DNA of 64,000 bases, taken from assembly GCA_910575055.1 (NCBI GenBank), contig CAJTDC010000001.1:434001-498000 (forward strand), read 5' to 3'. The DNA is from Clostridia bacterium. GTDB lineage: Bacteria; Bacillota; Clostridia; Lachnospirales; Anaerotignaceae. Under the pieces are notes generated by a model. The model did not search any database. It saw only the letters and a program-made list of their open reading frames with translations, and was not told the DNA's origin. Below are positions 17,947-27,709 of this stretch, one piece after another. Position 1 is the first letter of the stretch. Every line of letters begins with the position of its first letter. The position numbers and the translations under genes were made by a program.

Positions 17947-18021
17947 ATCATTTATTTTATTATGCAATACTATATATACTGTCTAAATCATATTATCAAT
18001 GAAAAATATAAATGACATTTA

Positions 18022-18210
18022 TCAATATAAATATAAATCATCATCTTCTTCGTCATAACGAAAATGTCCTTTTGAACAATGATATTGTGTCATTTTAGGT
18101 CTACTATTTTTCTTTTTTATCATATTACTTTTTCTTTTCTCTGCTTCTGCTTCCCTTTCCATTTTTCTTTTCCTATCATAGCGTTCTGCTTCTGATGCTT
18201 TTTTAGACAC
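18022..18210 (-). CDS. Small, highly charged hypothetical protein
   Basis: 62 residues, starting at GTG 18210 (MSKKASEAERYDRKRK) with GGAGGGAAGG upstream. The first 40 residues are almost all Lys, Arg and Glu and probably helical. The end has a C-x-x-x-H unit in a HCSKGHF stretch and an acidic DEEDDDLYLY tail. No family is recognised. The good ribosome binding site and a following terminator support it as a real gene. Confidence 0.6.
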   Translation of the reverse strand: MSKKASEAERYDRKRKMEREAEAEKRKSNMIKKKNSRPKMTQYHCSKGHFRYDEEDDDLYLY

Positions 18211-18751
18211 TTTTCCTTCCCTCCGTTATATTTTTAAAACTACATCATAATGTACTCATTTATATTATTTAAAAATAATGCTTTTGTCAACCATTTTAGT
18301 CATAAAACAATAAATTCTTACTACCATAATCATTTTTATATAAATAAGAACAGCAGATAAAAATATCTGCTGTTCTAATAGCATTTTAATTTGTTACTTT
18401 TTATTATGTTCTCTTCTTTTGTATATTATTACATTTTTTCCTTTGTATTTTAAAGAAAGAATTTTCACATTCCTTCTTATTAGTTTTATTTTAAACATTC
18501 TTTTTTACTCTGTCAAGTGAACCACACGAATTTGCTTATTTTCTATAAAATGCCCAAAAATCAACATTGTTGTTTATGATTTTTTTATAAATTTCCTTTT
18601 TTTGTTATTTTTTATTAAAATCATACAAGCATCAAAAAATCAAAAATATTATGTCATATAAATTTTATAATATACTATTATTATACAAAATATAGTATAA
18701 TTATAATAAAAATAAAATTTTATATGTTATTAAAAAAACTGTATACTAATA
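18211..18751. other. Gene-free stretch with one strong hairpin
   Basis: No coding frame I can support. At 18347-18376 there is a perfect 13-bp stem, AGAACAGCAGATA with its complement around AAAA, which may end transcripts of the two-component operon although it lies 375 bases past the last stop and has only a modest T tail. The part next to 18210 should carry the promoter of the small charged protein. The rest is strongly AT-rich. Confidence 0.6.
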
Positions 18752-19804
18752 TTATTGTTCATTTAAAATATCATTATTAGGTTTTAATATAGTATATCTT
18801 GTAAAAATATATTTTCCTCTTACCAAATTCATACTTTTTGAAATATCCTCTTTCATTGCCAAACGATAGCTCAACTCAAAAATTAATTCAGACTGCATTT
18901 CAGCATCATTTTTAACTGTTCCTAACAACTTTCCCTGCTGCATTGCTTCTATAGCTGGTGCAATACCATCAATTCCTACAATCGCTGGCAATGTCTTATC
19001 TATATTTTCATAGGCATCAATTGCTCCTAATGCCATATCATCATTATTACACAATACTAATTCGATTTCATCATCATATATTTGTAGCCACTGGTTCATT
19101 TTTGTTTCTGCTTGACTTCTTAGCCAATTTGCAGTATCTCCTGCTAGTTTATCCATTTGTATACCTGCTTCTGTAATAGTTTTTACAGCATATTCTGTTC
19201 TTAAAAGAGCATCTTGATGTCCTTGTTCTCCTTCCAAAACAACATACTGTAATTTTCCATCTCTATTTTTATCTATATTATTGTTTTTATTATATTGTTC
19301 TACTACAATTTGTCCTTCTAACTTTCCACTTTCGCTTGCATCTGCACCTACATAATACACCTTATTCCATCTTTCCAAATCTTCTTTTACTGGTTCTCTA
19401 TTAAAAAATACAACAGGAATATCTGCTGCTTTTGCTTTATCAATTACAGTTGCAGCAACAGTTCTATCTACTAAATTAACACATAGTACATCACAGCCTT
19501 GTTCAATAAGCTTATCAATATGGTCATTTTGTACGATTTGGCTTCCTTTGGCATCCATTGTATTCATTACAATTTTAATATTATTTTTCTGCTCTGCTTC
19601 TTTTACCGCTTCTTCCATATCAGAAACAATCATAGCAATAAATGTATCATCTCTTCTATAAACTGTAAGACCGATTTTAATTTCTGATACAACAGTATCT
19701 ATTTTTTGTTGTTCTGTTGCTTTTCCATCACAACCTATTTGAAATAATAAAAATAGCATATATAAAAATATATGGTACTTTTTCAAAATATATTTTGATT
19801 TCAT
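18752..19804 (-). CDS. Galactose/glucose-binding (MglB-like) lipoprotein, probably sensory
   Basis: 350 residues. A signal peptide ending in FQIGC gives a lipidated Cys at about residue 25. The body is a type I periplasmic binding fold: KIGLTVYRRDDTFIAMI, VNLVDRTVAATVIDKAKAADIPVVFFNREP, VGADASESG, LCNNDDMALGAIDA and VGIDGIAPAIEAM. The stretch DKNRDGKLQ matches the calcium loop of enterobacterial MglB. It closes an operon with a response regulator, a histidine kinase and a second binding protein but no transporter genes, so I infer it presents sugar to the kinase. Ribosome binding site GGGAG is about 12 bases from the ATG. Confidence 0.85.
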   Translation of the reverse strand: MKSKYILKKYHIFLYMLFLLFQIGCDGKATEQQKIDTVVSEIKIGLTVYRRDDTFIAMIVSDMEEAVKEAEQKNNIKIVMNTMDAKGSQIVQNDHIDKLIEQGCDVLCVNLVDRTVAATVIDKAKAADIPVVFFNREPVKEDLERWNKVYYVGADASESGKLEGQIVVEQYNKNNNIDKNRDGKLQYVVLEGEQGHQDALLRTEYAVKTITEAGIQMDKLAGDTANWLRSQAETKMNQWLQIYDDEIELVLCNNDDMALGAIDAYENIDKTLPAIVGIDGIAPAIEAMQQGKLLGTVKNDAEMQSELIFELSYRLAMKEDISKSMNLVRGKYIFTRYTILKPNNDILNEQ

Positions 19805-19821
19805 ATTATTTTATTTCTCCC

Positions 19822-20784
19822 TTAACGTACAAAAGGAAATAATAATCTTTGATTTTCTTTTGTGTACATATTTTGTCTATTTACAAAAGCATAATCAATC
19901 ATTCCCTTTTCTCTTTCTTTTGTTTTATCTAATATTTCCATAGCACTATATATACTTAAATATCCTAAATTAAAATCATTTTGTATCATAGATGCTGTTA
20001 CACTTTCTTTTTCAATATAAGAAGGTGTTTTTGTTGTCATACCAAAACCATATACCATAATATGGCTTTTTTGTAAATGTTGTACCGCTTCTGCTGCAAT
20101 ATCCAATACAGTTGGCTCTAATGTAACAATAATATCTGGTTCTATTTGTTGTATTATTTTTTCTAAATTTTGTACTGTATTATTTGAAAACTCAAAAGGT
20201 TGTTTTAATACACTTTTTGCTCTGTTTTCTATCATAGACAGTAAAGCAGTTTCTCTTTTATAAATGGCATCACATTGTAAACTGCTTTCTAATATTAATA
20301 TATTTTTGTTAAAAACGCCTTTTACAAATATTCTTCTTCCCAACTCTTTTCCCATCTCTTCATCTTGTCCCAATATCGTTGCTGAAATAGCATTACTTTG
20401 TAATGAATTTGACATACAAATTACAGGAATTTTTTCTGCTGTTATCTCTATTGTCTTTTTCAGTTCTTCGTCTTCTACTGGCATAATTATAATAGCCTCT
20501 GCACCGCTATTAATTTCTCTTTGTATTAGTTTTTGCTGTTCTTGGGCATTATTTCGTTCTGTTAATGTTACAATACTCATTTCTACGTCCATATCCACTG
20601 CTGCTTGCTCCAATCCTTGCTGCAAATTTACAATCGCTTCGCTGCTGCTTTCTCTTGTTATGACAGAAATTTTTGTATAAACAGATTGTATATCTTTTTG
20701 TGCTACATCAAATGAAATAAAATAAAGCATACCAAAAAAAATAACCGCAATAGAAAAAATAAAAAATATATTTTTTAATTTCAA
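19822..20784 (-). CDS. Membrane-anchored type I periplasmic-binding protein
   Basis: 320 residues: a single N-terminal transmembrane helix (IFFIFSIAVIFFGMLYFI) without a lipobox, then a Peripla_BP_4-type fold with ISVITRESSSEAIVNLQQGL, INSGAEAIIIMPVED and KIPVICMSNSL. I choose TTG 20784 as start: GGGGAGG precedes it, and its TTG shares bases with the TGA stop of the kinase gene, so the two are translationally coupled. The ATG at 20802 is an alternative without such a site. Together with the kinase it probably forms a ligand-sensing complex at the membrane. Ligand unknown. Confidence 0.82.
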   Translation of the reverse strand: MKLKNIFFIFSIAVIFFGMLYFISFDVAQKDIQSVYTKISVITRESSSEAIVNLQQGLEQAAVDMDVEMSIVTLTERNNAQEQQKLIQREINSGAEAIIIMPVEDEELKKTIEITAEKIPVICMSNSLQSNAISATILGQDEEMGKELGRRIFVKGVFNKNILILESSLQCDAIYKRETALLSMIENRAKSVLKQPFEFSNNTVQNLEKIIQQIEPDIIVTLEPTVLDIAAEAVQHLQKSHIMVYGFGMTTKTPSYIEKESVTASMIQNDFNLGYLSIYSAMEILDKTKEREKGMIDYAFVNRQNMYTKENQRLLFPFVR

Positions 20785-22580
20785 TTTTTTTCGCCTCCCC
20801 ATTGCTCCGCATTTTCATAAGGTACTAAAGGTAAATGAATTTTTATTGTTGTTCCAACATCTGCTTCACTTAATATTGTTAAACCATAATTTTCTCCAAA
20901 ATAAAGCTGTATTCTTTCGTGTACATTTTTTAGTCCTATGCCACTTCCTTTTGCTCTATGTTTGTTATCTCTTTTTAAAAGTCCGTCAATTTCTTCTTCA
21001 GGAATACCCATACCATTATCTGTCACATCAATATAAAGTGAATTTTCTTTTGCATAAGCATTTACTTCTATTTCTCCATCTCCGTCCATAAATTCCATAC
21101 CATGATATACTGCATTTTCTAAAAGAGGCTGTACAATTAATTTAATTGTTGCCATAGAAAGAACTTCTTTTTCTACATTAATATGAAATGTAAATTTATC
21201 TCTAAAGCGCATATGTTGTATTGTAATATAGCTTCCTGCATGATTTAATTCATCTTTTAATGTAATGATATTTTTTCCTTTGCTCAGCCCTACTCTAAAA
21301 AATCCTGCAAGAGAAGTTACCATAACAATCGCTTCTTGATACCTTTCATTTTCTACCATCCATACAATAGAGTCTAATGTATTATATAAAAAATGAGGAT
21401 TGATTTGACTTTGTAATGCGTCAAATTCGCTTTTTCTTTTAGACTCTTGTTCTGTTACTATATCCTGCATTAATTTTCTCATTTGTTCTGCCATAGATTT
21501 TATAGTTTCTCCTAAATGACGTATTTCATAAGAACCACCTATTGCAATAGGTGTGTCTAAATGCCCTTGTTCTAATTCTTTTACAGATTTTTCTAATTCC
21601 ATAATAGGGTCTGCAATTTTAGAGGATACAAAAGTATTTGCTACAAGTAAAAGCAATATTGTAAATATAAATAAAAATAATACAAACATTCTAATTTGAA
21701 AATTATTTTGAAAATTTTCTTCCATAAAAGAAACGCCTACAATTTTCCAGCCTGTATAACCCACTGTTTTAATTGTTACTAATCTTTTTTGTCCTTCAAA
21801 TTTCTCTACGTGACTACCATCTTCATATTTTGTTGCTTTTATATTATTTTCTTGTTCTAAATTAGAATAAATTAACTGTTGTCTTGGGTGATATATGATT
21901 TCTCCTCTGTTACTCATTAAATACACATAACCAGATTTTCCTAAATCTATATTTTTAAATATTTGTTCAATACCACTAAAATTCATATCTACCAATAATA
22001 TGCCTGCTTCTGTTTTTCCTTTTGTAATTAATTCTACAGAACGGCTCAAAGAAACTACCCATTTATATTTATAGTCAACATCTTCAAATAAATTTTGTAC
22101 ATGAGGCGTAGAAAAGTGTATATTTTCCATTTTAAACTGTGCCTCATAAAACCAACTTTCTTTTTTAGGATCAGCAGTTTTTTTTAATCTTGCCAAAGGC
22201 GTCGCATCAATAAGATTTCCTTGTTTATCAAAAACAGCAATACTGACAATACTTTCTCTATTAGACTCATAAAGTAAATTCATATCACTGTTAAAGCTTT
22301 GTTCCGCCATATCACAGTTTTGTAATACACGATATCTCATAGTATCTGATACTTTCATCAAATTTCTTAGATAACCATCTAAGCTCATATTCACTTGATT
22401 TACAATTCTTTTGTTGTTTTCTTCTAATGCCGCCTCATTTGCAGCGGAAAATCGCAAATACATAGATGTCCCAATAAATATGCTACCACAAACAGCTACA
22501 ATAGTAAAACAAATAGAAATAACAAAACGAATATCTTTTTTAATAAAATATTGCATTATGTTTTGTATATTTTGTTTCAT
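20781..22580 (-). CDS. YesM-type sensor histidine kinase
   Basis: About 599 residues. First transmembrane helix near residues 18-40, an extracytoplasmic dCACHE-like domain, second transmembrane helix near 278-298, HAMP, then a His_kinase (LytS/YesM) domain with the phospho-accepting histidine in QINPHFLYNTLDSI, and an ATPase domain with PLLENAVYHG, DNGMGIP and GSGIGLKNV. An ATG at 22592 is only one base from AGGAGG and cannot use it, so I prefer the ATG at 22580, although its spacing is long. It is paired with the response regulator upstream and two binding proteins downstream. Confidence 0.9.
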   Translation of the reverse strand: MKQNIQNIMQYFIKKDIRFVISICFTIVAVCGSIFIGTSMYLRFSAANEAALEENNKRIVNQVNMSLDGYLRNLMKVSDTMRYRVLQNCDMAEQSFNSDMNLLYESNRESIVSIAVFDKQGNLIDATPLARLKKTADPKKESWFYEAQFKMENIHFSTPHVQNLFEDVDYKYKWVVSLSRSVELITKGKTEAGILLVDMNFSGIEQIFKNIDLGKSGYVYLMSNRGEIIYHPRQQLIYSNLEQENNIKATKYEDGSHVEKFEGQKRLVTIKTVGYTGWKIVGVSFMEENFQNNFQIRMFVLFLFIFTILLLLVANTFVSSKIADPIMELEKSVKELEQGHLDTPIAIGGSYEIRHLGETIKSMAEQMRKLMQDIVTEQESKRKSEFDALQSQINPHFLYNTLDSIVWMVENERYQEAIVMVTSLAGFFRVGLSKGKNIITLKDELNHAGSYITIQHMRFRDKFTFHINVEKEVLSMATIKLIVQPLLENAVYHGMEFMDGDGEIEVNAYAKENSLYIDVTDNGMGIPEEEIDGLLKRDNKHRAKGSGIGLKNVHERIQLYFGENYGLTILSEADVGTTIKIHLPLVPYENAEQWGGEKN

Positions 22581-22612
22581 ATCTCTCTTCATACCTCCTA
22601 CATATTTTTATG

Positions 22613-24214
22613 TTATCGGTTATTTCTATATTTAGAAGGAGAAATGCCAAAATGCTTTTTAAAAACATAGCTGAAATAATTAGGTTCTGTATATCCTACT
22701 TTTGCAGAAATAATATAAGTTTTATCATCTGTTGTATTTAATAATTTAATTGCTTCTTCCATACGAATATCTGTTAAATAACTTACAAAACTAGAACCTG
22801 TTTCCCTTTTAAATATCGTAGAAAAGTAAGCAGGACTTACATGAAGATGACTACAAAGCATTTCCACAGAAACATCACTATTTCCATAATTTTTTTGTAC
22901 AAACTCTTTTGCTTTTTCTGCTAAAATTTTAGTAGAGTCCAATCTTTCTCTTTTTATTTTTACATTAATTTTAACAGAAACTTCTGTCAACCACTTTTTG
23001 ACTTCTTCTAAAGACTCATAATCTTGCATAGCAAAATAACCTTTAAAGTCTGTACCAAATATCTCATTCAAATCTAACTGATAAGACTTTACAATTTTAA
23101 ATAATTCAGAAAGAAGTTCTGTCATATAAATTTGATACTGACTAATGCTTGTATTCACTTCTTTAAAATAATCTATCATATGGTTTACTGTTTTTTGTAT
23201 ATTATCTGGTGTATCTAATTTAATCGCATTTATCAATGCTTTTTGTTCTGACTCATCTAATTGCAAACCTTTTGCATTTGGCTCTACATCATCAATAAAA
23301 ATAGCTCTATCATCTAACAATACTCTATAATCCAAAGCACTTAATGCTCCCTCAAAAGAATATCTTAAATGTGACAATTTATAACAAACAGAACCTATTC
23401 CTGCTGTTACAGAAAGTTCTAACACATCTCTTGCCATATCGCAAATGCGATTAATTGCACTTACATATCCCAGCACTTCCTCTTTTTTTTGAAACAATGA
23501 CAATATCACTAATCCATCATTATACAAAAAATTAATTGTTTTATATAAACGTGCTAAATTTTCAGTTACAATTTGCTGTAAAGATAATGGTACTAATTCT
23601 GCCTGTCCTGAAAGAGAACCTTTTCCACCATTTTCTTTTGTATCTCCTTTTATAACAGTAACCGCCCAGCAATTTGCTTTTAAATTTATATCATATTGTT
23701 TCATTAATGTTTGTAATTTCTTTTCCGAAAAATTTCCTTCTACCAAACTGAAAAAAAACTGTTGTCTTAACAAAGGCAGACTTTGTATATAATTTTGTCT
23801 TAATATTTCTACATCTCGCCTTTCTTTCATTTCGTGGTCTAGCTGTTTTTTTAATTTTTGAAGCAATGTTGTCACTTCTTTGGAGTCTACTGGTTTTAAA
23901 ATATATTCTGAAGCATTAATTTGAATTGCCTGTTTAGCATATTCAAAATCATCAAATCCAGAAAAAAGCACTAATTTTGTTAAGGGCATTTCTACTGCCA
24001 ATATTTCTCCCAATTCTAAACCACTCATAAAAGGCATTTTAATATCTGTCATAACAACATCAGGATGGATTTTTTCAGCTAATTCTAGTGCTTCTCTCCC
24101 ATTAGAAGCATCTCCTGCCAGTACAAAACCATTTGCTGCCCAATCTATTTTTTGAATGATGCCTTGTCTGATTTCTCTTTCATCATCTGCTAACAATACT
24201 TTGTAATATGCCAT
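22613..24214 (-). CDS. YesN-type response regulator, REC plus AraC-type DNA-binding domain
   Basis: 533 residues. The receiver domain at the N terminus has LLADDERE and the phosphorylated aspartate D57 in VVMTDIKMP, with the conserved KPVD further on. A long central linker domain is followed by two helix-turn-helix motifs of the AraC class (VSVEMLCSHLHVSPAYFSTI and KTYIISAKVGYTEPNYFSYV). GGAGG lies eight bases before the ATG. It is first in the operon and, as usual for this group, likely controls sugar-uptake or polysaccharide-degradation genes elsewhere; none are in this window. Confidence 0.92.
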   Translation of the reverse strand: MAYYKVLLADDEREIRQGIIQKIDWAANGFVLAGDASNGREALELAEKIHPDVVMTDIKMPFMSGLELGEILAVEMPLTKLVLFSGFDDFEYAKQAIQINASEYILKPVDSKEVTTLLQKLKKQLDHEMKERRDVEILRQNYIQSLPLLRQQFFFSLVEGNFSEKKLQTLMKQYDINLKANCWAVTVIKGDTKENGGKGSLSGQAELVPLSLQQIVTENLARLYKTINFLYNDGLVILSLFQKKEEVLGYVSAINRICDMARDVLELSVTAGIGSVCYKLSHLRYSFEGALSALDYRVLLDDRAIFIDDVEPNAKGLQLDESEQKALINAIKLDTPDNIQKTVNHMIDYFKEVNTSISQYQIYMTELLSELFKIVKSYQLDLNEIFGTDFKGYFAMQDYESLEEVKKWLTEVSVKINVKIKRERLDSTKILAEKAKEFVQKNYGNSDVSVEMLCSHLHVSPAYFSTIFKRETGSSFVSYLTDIRMEEAIKLLNTTDDKTYIISAKVGYTEPNYFSYVFKKHFGISPSKYRNNR

Positions 24215-24410
24215 AAAAACACCTCCAAATAATATAGCTTTATTTTAACATTTTTTTATATTAAAGTCATTTTTATTTTATTAGACAATTTATAAAACAA
24301 ATTCTACAAACATTTTTAGCTTGTAATGATACTGTTTATTAGCATACTTTTCATTTTTTTATCATATAGTACAATATCATACTAGACATAAAGTAAAGGA
24401 GGCTTTTGGT

Positions 24411-25982
24411 ATGTCTTGGGATTTAGAAAAAAAGAAAATCACACTTGACCAACAAGCAGGAAAAGAATCTTCTCAGATATTATTAGAAGGCGATGTTATT
24501 GTACCAGACAACAAACCAGATATTGAACAAATATTGCGTTGCAGTGGCATTGTACAATTACAAGAAGCAAAAGGAAATGAAGACAGAGTTAATTTTTCAG
24601 GAGAATTGTTACTTTCTATATTATATCAAGGTAAAAAAAGTATCAAACCAATTAATGGTATGGAAGCATCACTTCCTATTGAAGACATTATACATATTGA
24701 TGGTATAGACCAAAATGCAGATATTACACTTTCTGCTGTTTTAAATCATTTAGACTGCAAACTATTGAACGACAGAAAAATCAATATTAAAGCAGTCATT
24801 ACTGTTACAGCAGAGGCAACAACTTCTTATGTAGGAGAAATTATAGAAGACATTAACGATATGCCTGCATTACAAACAAAAAAAGGTACTATGAATATTA
24901 ACAGTACTATTGAAAACAAAAAGGATAGATTTATAGTAAAAGAAGAACTTGCAATACCAAATAATAAACCAAATATAGGAGAAATTCTTCAAACAACCGT
25001 TTCTATTGCTGATAAAGATATACGTGCTATGGACGGTAAAGTATTGGTAAGAGGAAATTTAAAACTATCTACACTTTATGTAGGAGATACAGATGACAGT
25101 ATATTAGAAGTTGTAGAACACGAAATTCCTTTTAATGGATATATTGATGGTAATGACATAACAAATAAAATGCTTGTGCAAGCTGATTTACAAATTGAAA
25201 ACAAAGAAATACAACCTATAGCTGATGAAGATGGAGAAGACCGCATATTAAATACAGAAATTACCATTGGTACTGCATTAAAAGTAACAGACAGTCAAGA
25301 AATGGAACTGATTGAAGATGCTTATTATCCTGGAAAGCCACTTTCTATACAAAGAGAAACCATACGTTATCCAAATATTATAGGTACAAGTAAAAGTCAG
25401 TTTACTGTAAAAGAAACAGTAGTATTAGAAGATAATGCCACTCCTATTATGCAAATTGAAACTGTTTGGGCAAATGCTTCTATAGATGATGTCATCACTT
25501 TTCAGGATAAAGTAGAAATACAAGGTGTTGTCACATTTGAAGTGCTTTACATAGGCGAAAATGATGCCTCACCTATTGCCCTTGTAACACAAAGCGTTCC
25601 TTTCTCGCAAGAATTAGAGGTAAAAGGAAGTAAAGAAAATTCTAATGTTCATATTACATCTTCTATAGAAAATGTAACATCAAATATGCTTTCTAGTAAT
25701 GAAATTGAAGTAAGAGCTACATTAATTATTGACACCATTGTAACAGAAGAAAAAGAAGGAGAAATTATTACAGAAATCGAATTTGACGAAACATCTGATG
25801 CTGCTAATCGTTCTTTTGCTAGTGCTGTTATTTATGTAGTGCAAAGAGATGATAGCCTTTGGAGCATTGCAAAACAATATAATACTACAATAGACGATAT
25901 TTTATTATTAAATGATATTGAAAATCCAGAAATTATTTATACAGGACAAAAATTGTTGATATTGAAAAAATCTGCTGCTTGA
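24411..25982 (+). CDS. sipL: SPOCS (DUF3794) and LysM protein, SipL-like
   Basis: 523 residues with repeated DUF3794/SPOCS units (DVIVPDNKPDIEQIL near residue 35, LAIPNNKPNIGEILQ near 190, and a third degenerate unit near 330-450), then a C-terminal LysM domain (VVQRDDSLWSIAKQYNTTIDDILLLN, not written in full). In Clostridioides difficile, SipL uses LysM to bind SpoIVA and attach the spore coat, so the same role is inferred. AAGGAGG precedes the ATG by eight bases. It is transcribed divergently from the two-component operon and ends at a shared terminator. I could not identify a convincing mother-cell sigma promoter. Confidence 0.85.
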   Translation: MSWDLEKKKITLDQQAGKESSQILLEGDVIVPDNKPDIEQILRCSGIVQLQEAKGNEDRVNFSGELLLSILYQGKKSIKPINGMEASLPIEDIIHIDGIDQNADITLSAVLNHLDCKLLNDRKINIKAVITVTAEATTSYVGEIIEDINDMPALQTKKGTMNINSTIENKKDRFIVKEELAIPNNKPNIGEILQTTVSIADKDIRAMDGKVLVRGNLKLSTLYVGDTDDSILEVVEHEIPFNGYIDGNDITNKMLVQADLQIENKEIQPIADEDGEDRILNTEITIGTALKVTDSQEMELIEDAYYPGKPLSIQRETIRYPNIIGTSKSQFTVKETVVLEDNATPIMQIETVWANASIDDVITFQDKVEIQGVVTFEVLYIGENDASPIALVTQSVPFSQELEVKGSKENSNVHITSSIENVTSNMLSSNEIEVRATLIIDTIVTEEKEGEIITEIEFDETSDAANRSFASAVIYVVQRDDSLWSIAKQYNTTIDDILLLNDIENPEIIYTGQKLLILKKSAA

Positions 25983-25991
25983 TTTCAAAAT

Positions 25992-26029
25992 AAAAACCTT
26001 GAGTTTTTTCTCTCAAGGTTTTTATTTTT
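25992..26029. terminator. Bidirectional terminator
   Basis: Twelve-base-pair stem AAAAACCTTGAG/CTCAAGGTTTTT between two converging genes, with T-rich flanks in both directions. Confidence 0.9.
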
Positions 26030-26034
26030 GTTTT

Positions 26035-26511
26035 TTATTCTTTTTTTGCTTTCTGTCTTTTTATTTTTTGATACCTTTTATATCTGTTATCGTTTTCTAG
26101 CCAATCTCCTGCTGTGCCAAAAGCAAATAAACATTGTGAATGATTATATCCAAGTAAAAAACTAACAGCACAATCTGTAATATAAAATTCTACTAATGGG
26201 CTTTCATCATAAAAATCAACAAATATTCCTCCATGATACAATTTTATATATTCTTTTGCTGCACCTTCATTAAAAAATACTATGATTTCTTTATTGGCAA
26301 CAAAATCTTTTATCCATCTCCAAGCATCTGGAATATTTATTCCTGACATATCGCTATAATCCAATCTATCAAAAAAAGAAAAACTTGTTTTTGCATCTTT
26401 TCTTACATAGTTTGCTTTTACAGTTTTTTTAATAAATTCTTTTTCTTCAGAATTTAATATACTATATTTTTGTTTTAATTTTTTACAATATTCAATTAAA
26501 TCTTCGTCCAT
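26035..26511 (-). CDS. Hypothetical protein
   Basis: 158 residues, soluble, no signal. An N-terminal helical region rich in Lys and Glu is followed by YHGGIFVDFYDESPLVEF and a hydrophobic CAVSFLLGYNHSQCLFAFG stretch, then a basic end. No family recognised. The start at 26511 lacks a good ribosome binding site (only GGTAAA), so either translation is weak or it depends on the gene upstream at 26560-27612. A strong terminator follows its stop. Confidence 0.65.
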   Translation of the reverse strand: MDEDLIEYCKKLKQKYSILNSEEKEFIKKTVKANYVRKDAKTSFSFFDRLDYSDMSGINIPDAWRWIKDFVANKEIIVFFNEGAAKEYIKLYHGGIFVDFYDESPLVEFYITDCAVSFLLGYNHSQCLFAFGTAGDWLENDNRYKRYQKIKRQKAKKE

Positions 26512-26559
26512 ATAAATTTACCATACTATTTAAAACTATATCAAAAAATTTCATATTTC

Positions 26560-27612
26560 TCAAACTGCTACATCTACATGTTGTACTGTACCAGAGCCAC
26601 CGCTTTCTTTTAAATAAAATCCCGTTCTTCTTATCTGTCCATTTACTTCTCCTGTTTCATTAGATTTTAATGTAAAATCAGTAGAAACATTACCTAAATA
26701 AATTGCTCCTACATCTGCATCTGCTAATCCTACTAATTTTGTATTGCCAGAGGAGTCTTGTGTCCAAATTTTTAATTTGTCAAATATAGGGTCGTTTTCA
26801 TCAATCCAGCCATTACCATCAGCATCATATTCTGCCAATTCTGCAAATCCATTTCCTGTTTTCGCTCCAAAAAGTTCATTACCATCATCAATAATACCAT
26901 TACCATTTTTGTCATACGCCAAATAACCGCTTCCTTTTTGTAAACGAGAAATACTTTCTTTGTTACCATCACCATCAATGTCAAATAAAAATTTTTGGTC
27001 TGTTAATTCTGCATTGTTTCCTTCTAAATTAATTACAAGAGGGTCTGTACAAATGACATCTTCCTGCCATTCTGCTTCTACCTGTTCGCAAAATCCTCTT
27101 GACATTTCTAAATCAATATTAAAATTAATTTCTCTGCCATCTTCTGTTTTAGCAATGCCTACTGTTGAAAATGTAGTATGTTCTACTTCTGCAAAAAATG
27201 TAGATGTTTTTATATTTTTTACCCATTTTCCTGGAGCAGGTCTATTTCCTAAATTTATTATTTCGCTTTTATTGCCATTATCAAATAAATCATATAAGCT
27301 TATAGGATTTTTTCTGCCAGTACCTTTTACCATTTTAGACAATGCTTCTAACATTTTTTCCATTAATTTTACTTTGAGTGAAAACTCACTTTCATAAGAA
27401 GGTTCTACTTTTCCTTGATTAGCAGTTCCATATAGCTCTGCTTGTTTTTCTATCATACCTTTTACAGCATCTGTAATAGAAGGTTGTTTTACATTTTCTG
27501 CCTTATCATCATTTTCTGTAATATATTGTGTCTTTTCTTCTCTTACTTCTTGACGTATAGCAGTATACGTTCTTTCTGACTGCATTGCTATTGTACTAGA
27601 TGCAATTTTCAT
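26560..27612 (-). CDS. Calcium-loop (EF-hand-like) protein of unknown role
   Basis: 350 residues with three Asp-rich loops: DIDGDGNKES, DKNGNGIID and DADGNGWIDEND, lying close together around residues 215-280. The last two frame the segment ELFGAKTGNGFAELAEYD, an arrangement common in large extracellular calcium-binding proteins of other bacteria. No signal peptide or anchor is seen, so export, if any, uses another route. The N-terminal half is helical and acidic. The ATG at 27612 has GGGGAG eight bases upstream; the ATG at 27618 is too close to it. The nearest relatives and ligand need not be the same as the well-studied toxins. Confidence 0.8.
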   Translation of the reverse strand: MKIASSTIAMQSERTYTAIRQEVREEKTQYITENDDKAENVKQPSITDAVKGMIEKQAELYGTANQGKVEPSYESEFSLKVKLMEKMLEALSKMVKGTGRKNPISLYDLFDNGNKSEIINLGNRPAPGKWVKNIKTSTFFAEVEHTTFSTVGIAKTEDGREINFNIDLEMSRGFCEQVEAEWQEDVICTDPLVINLEGNNAELTDQKFLFDIDGDGNKESISRLQKGSGYLAYDKNGNGIIDDGNELFGAKTGNGFAELAEYDADGNGWIDENDPIFDKLKIWTQDSSGNTKLVGLADADVGAIYLGNVSTDFTLKSNETGEVNGQIRRTGFYLKESGGSGTVQHVDVAV

Positions 27613-27709
27613 AAGCATTTCTCCCCTTTCCTTACTGTATTATTTTGCTTGTAAAATGTCAATCTTTATTATATTATCGTCTTTTTTGAAAAAGAAATAA
27701 TAATAAATA

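Noticed and set aside
24215-24410. Mother-cell sigma-E promoter for the sipL-like gene
   Set aside because: CATACT-like -10 candidates exist near 24340 and 24380 but none has a fitting -35 at the right distance.
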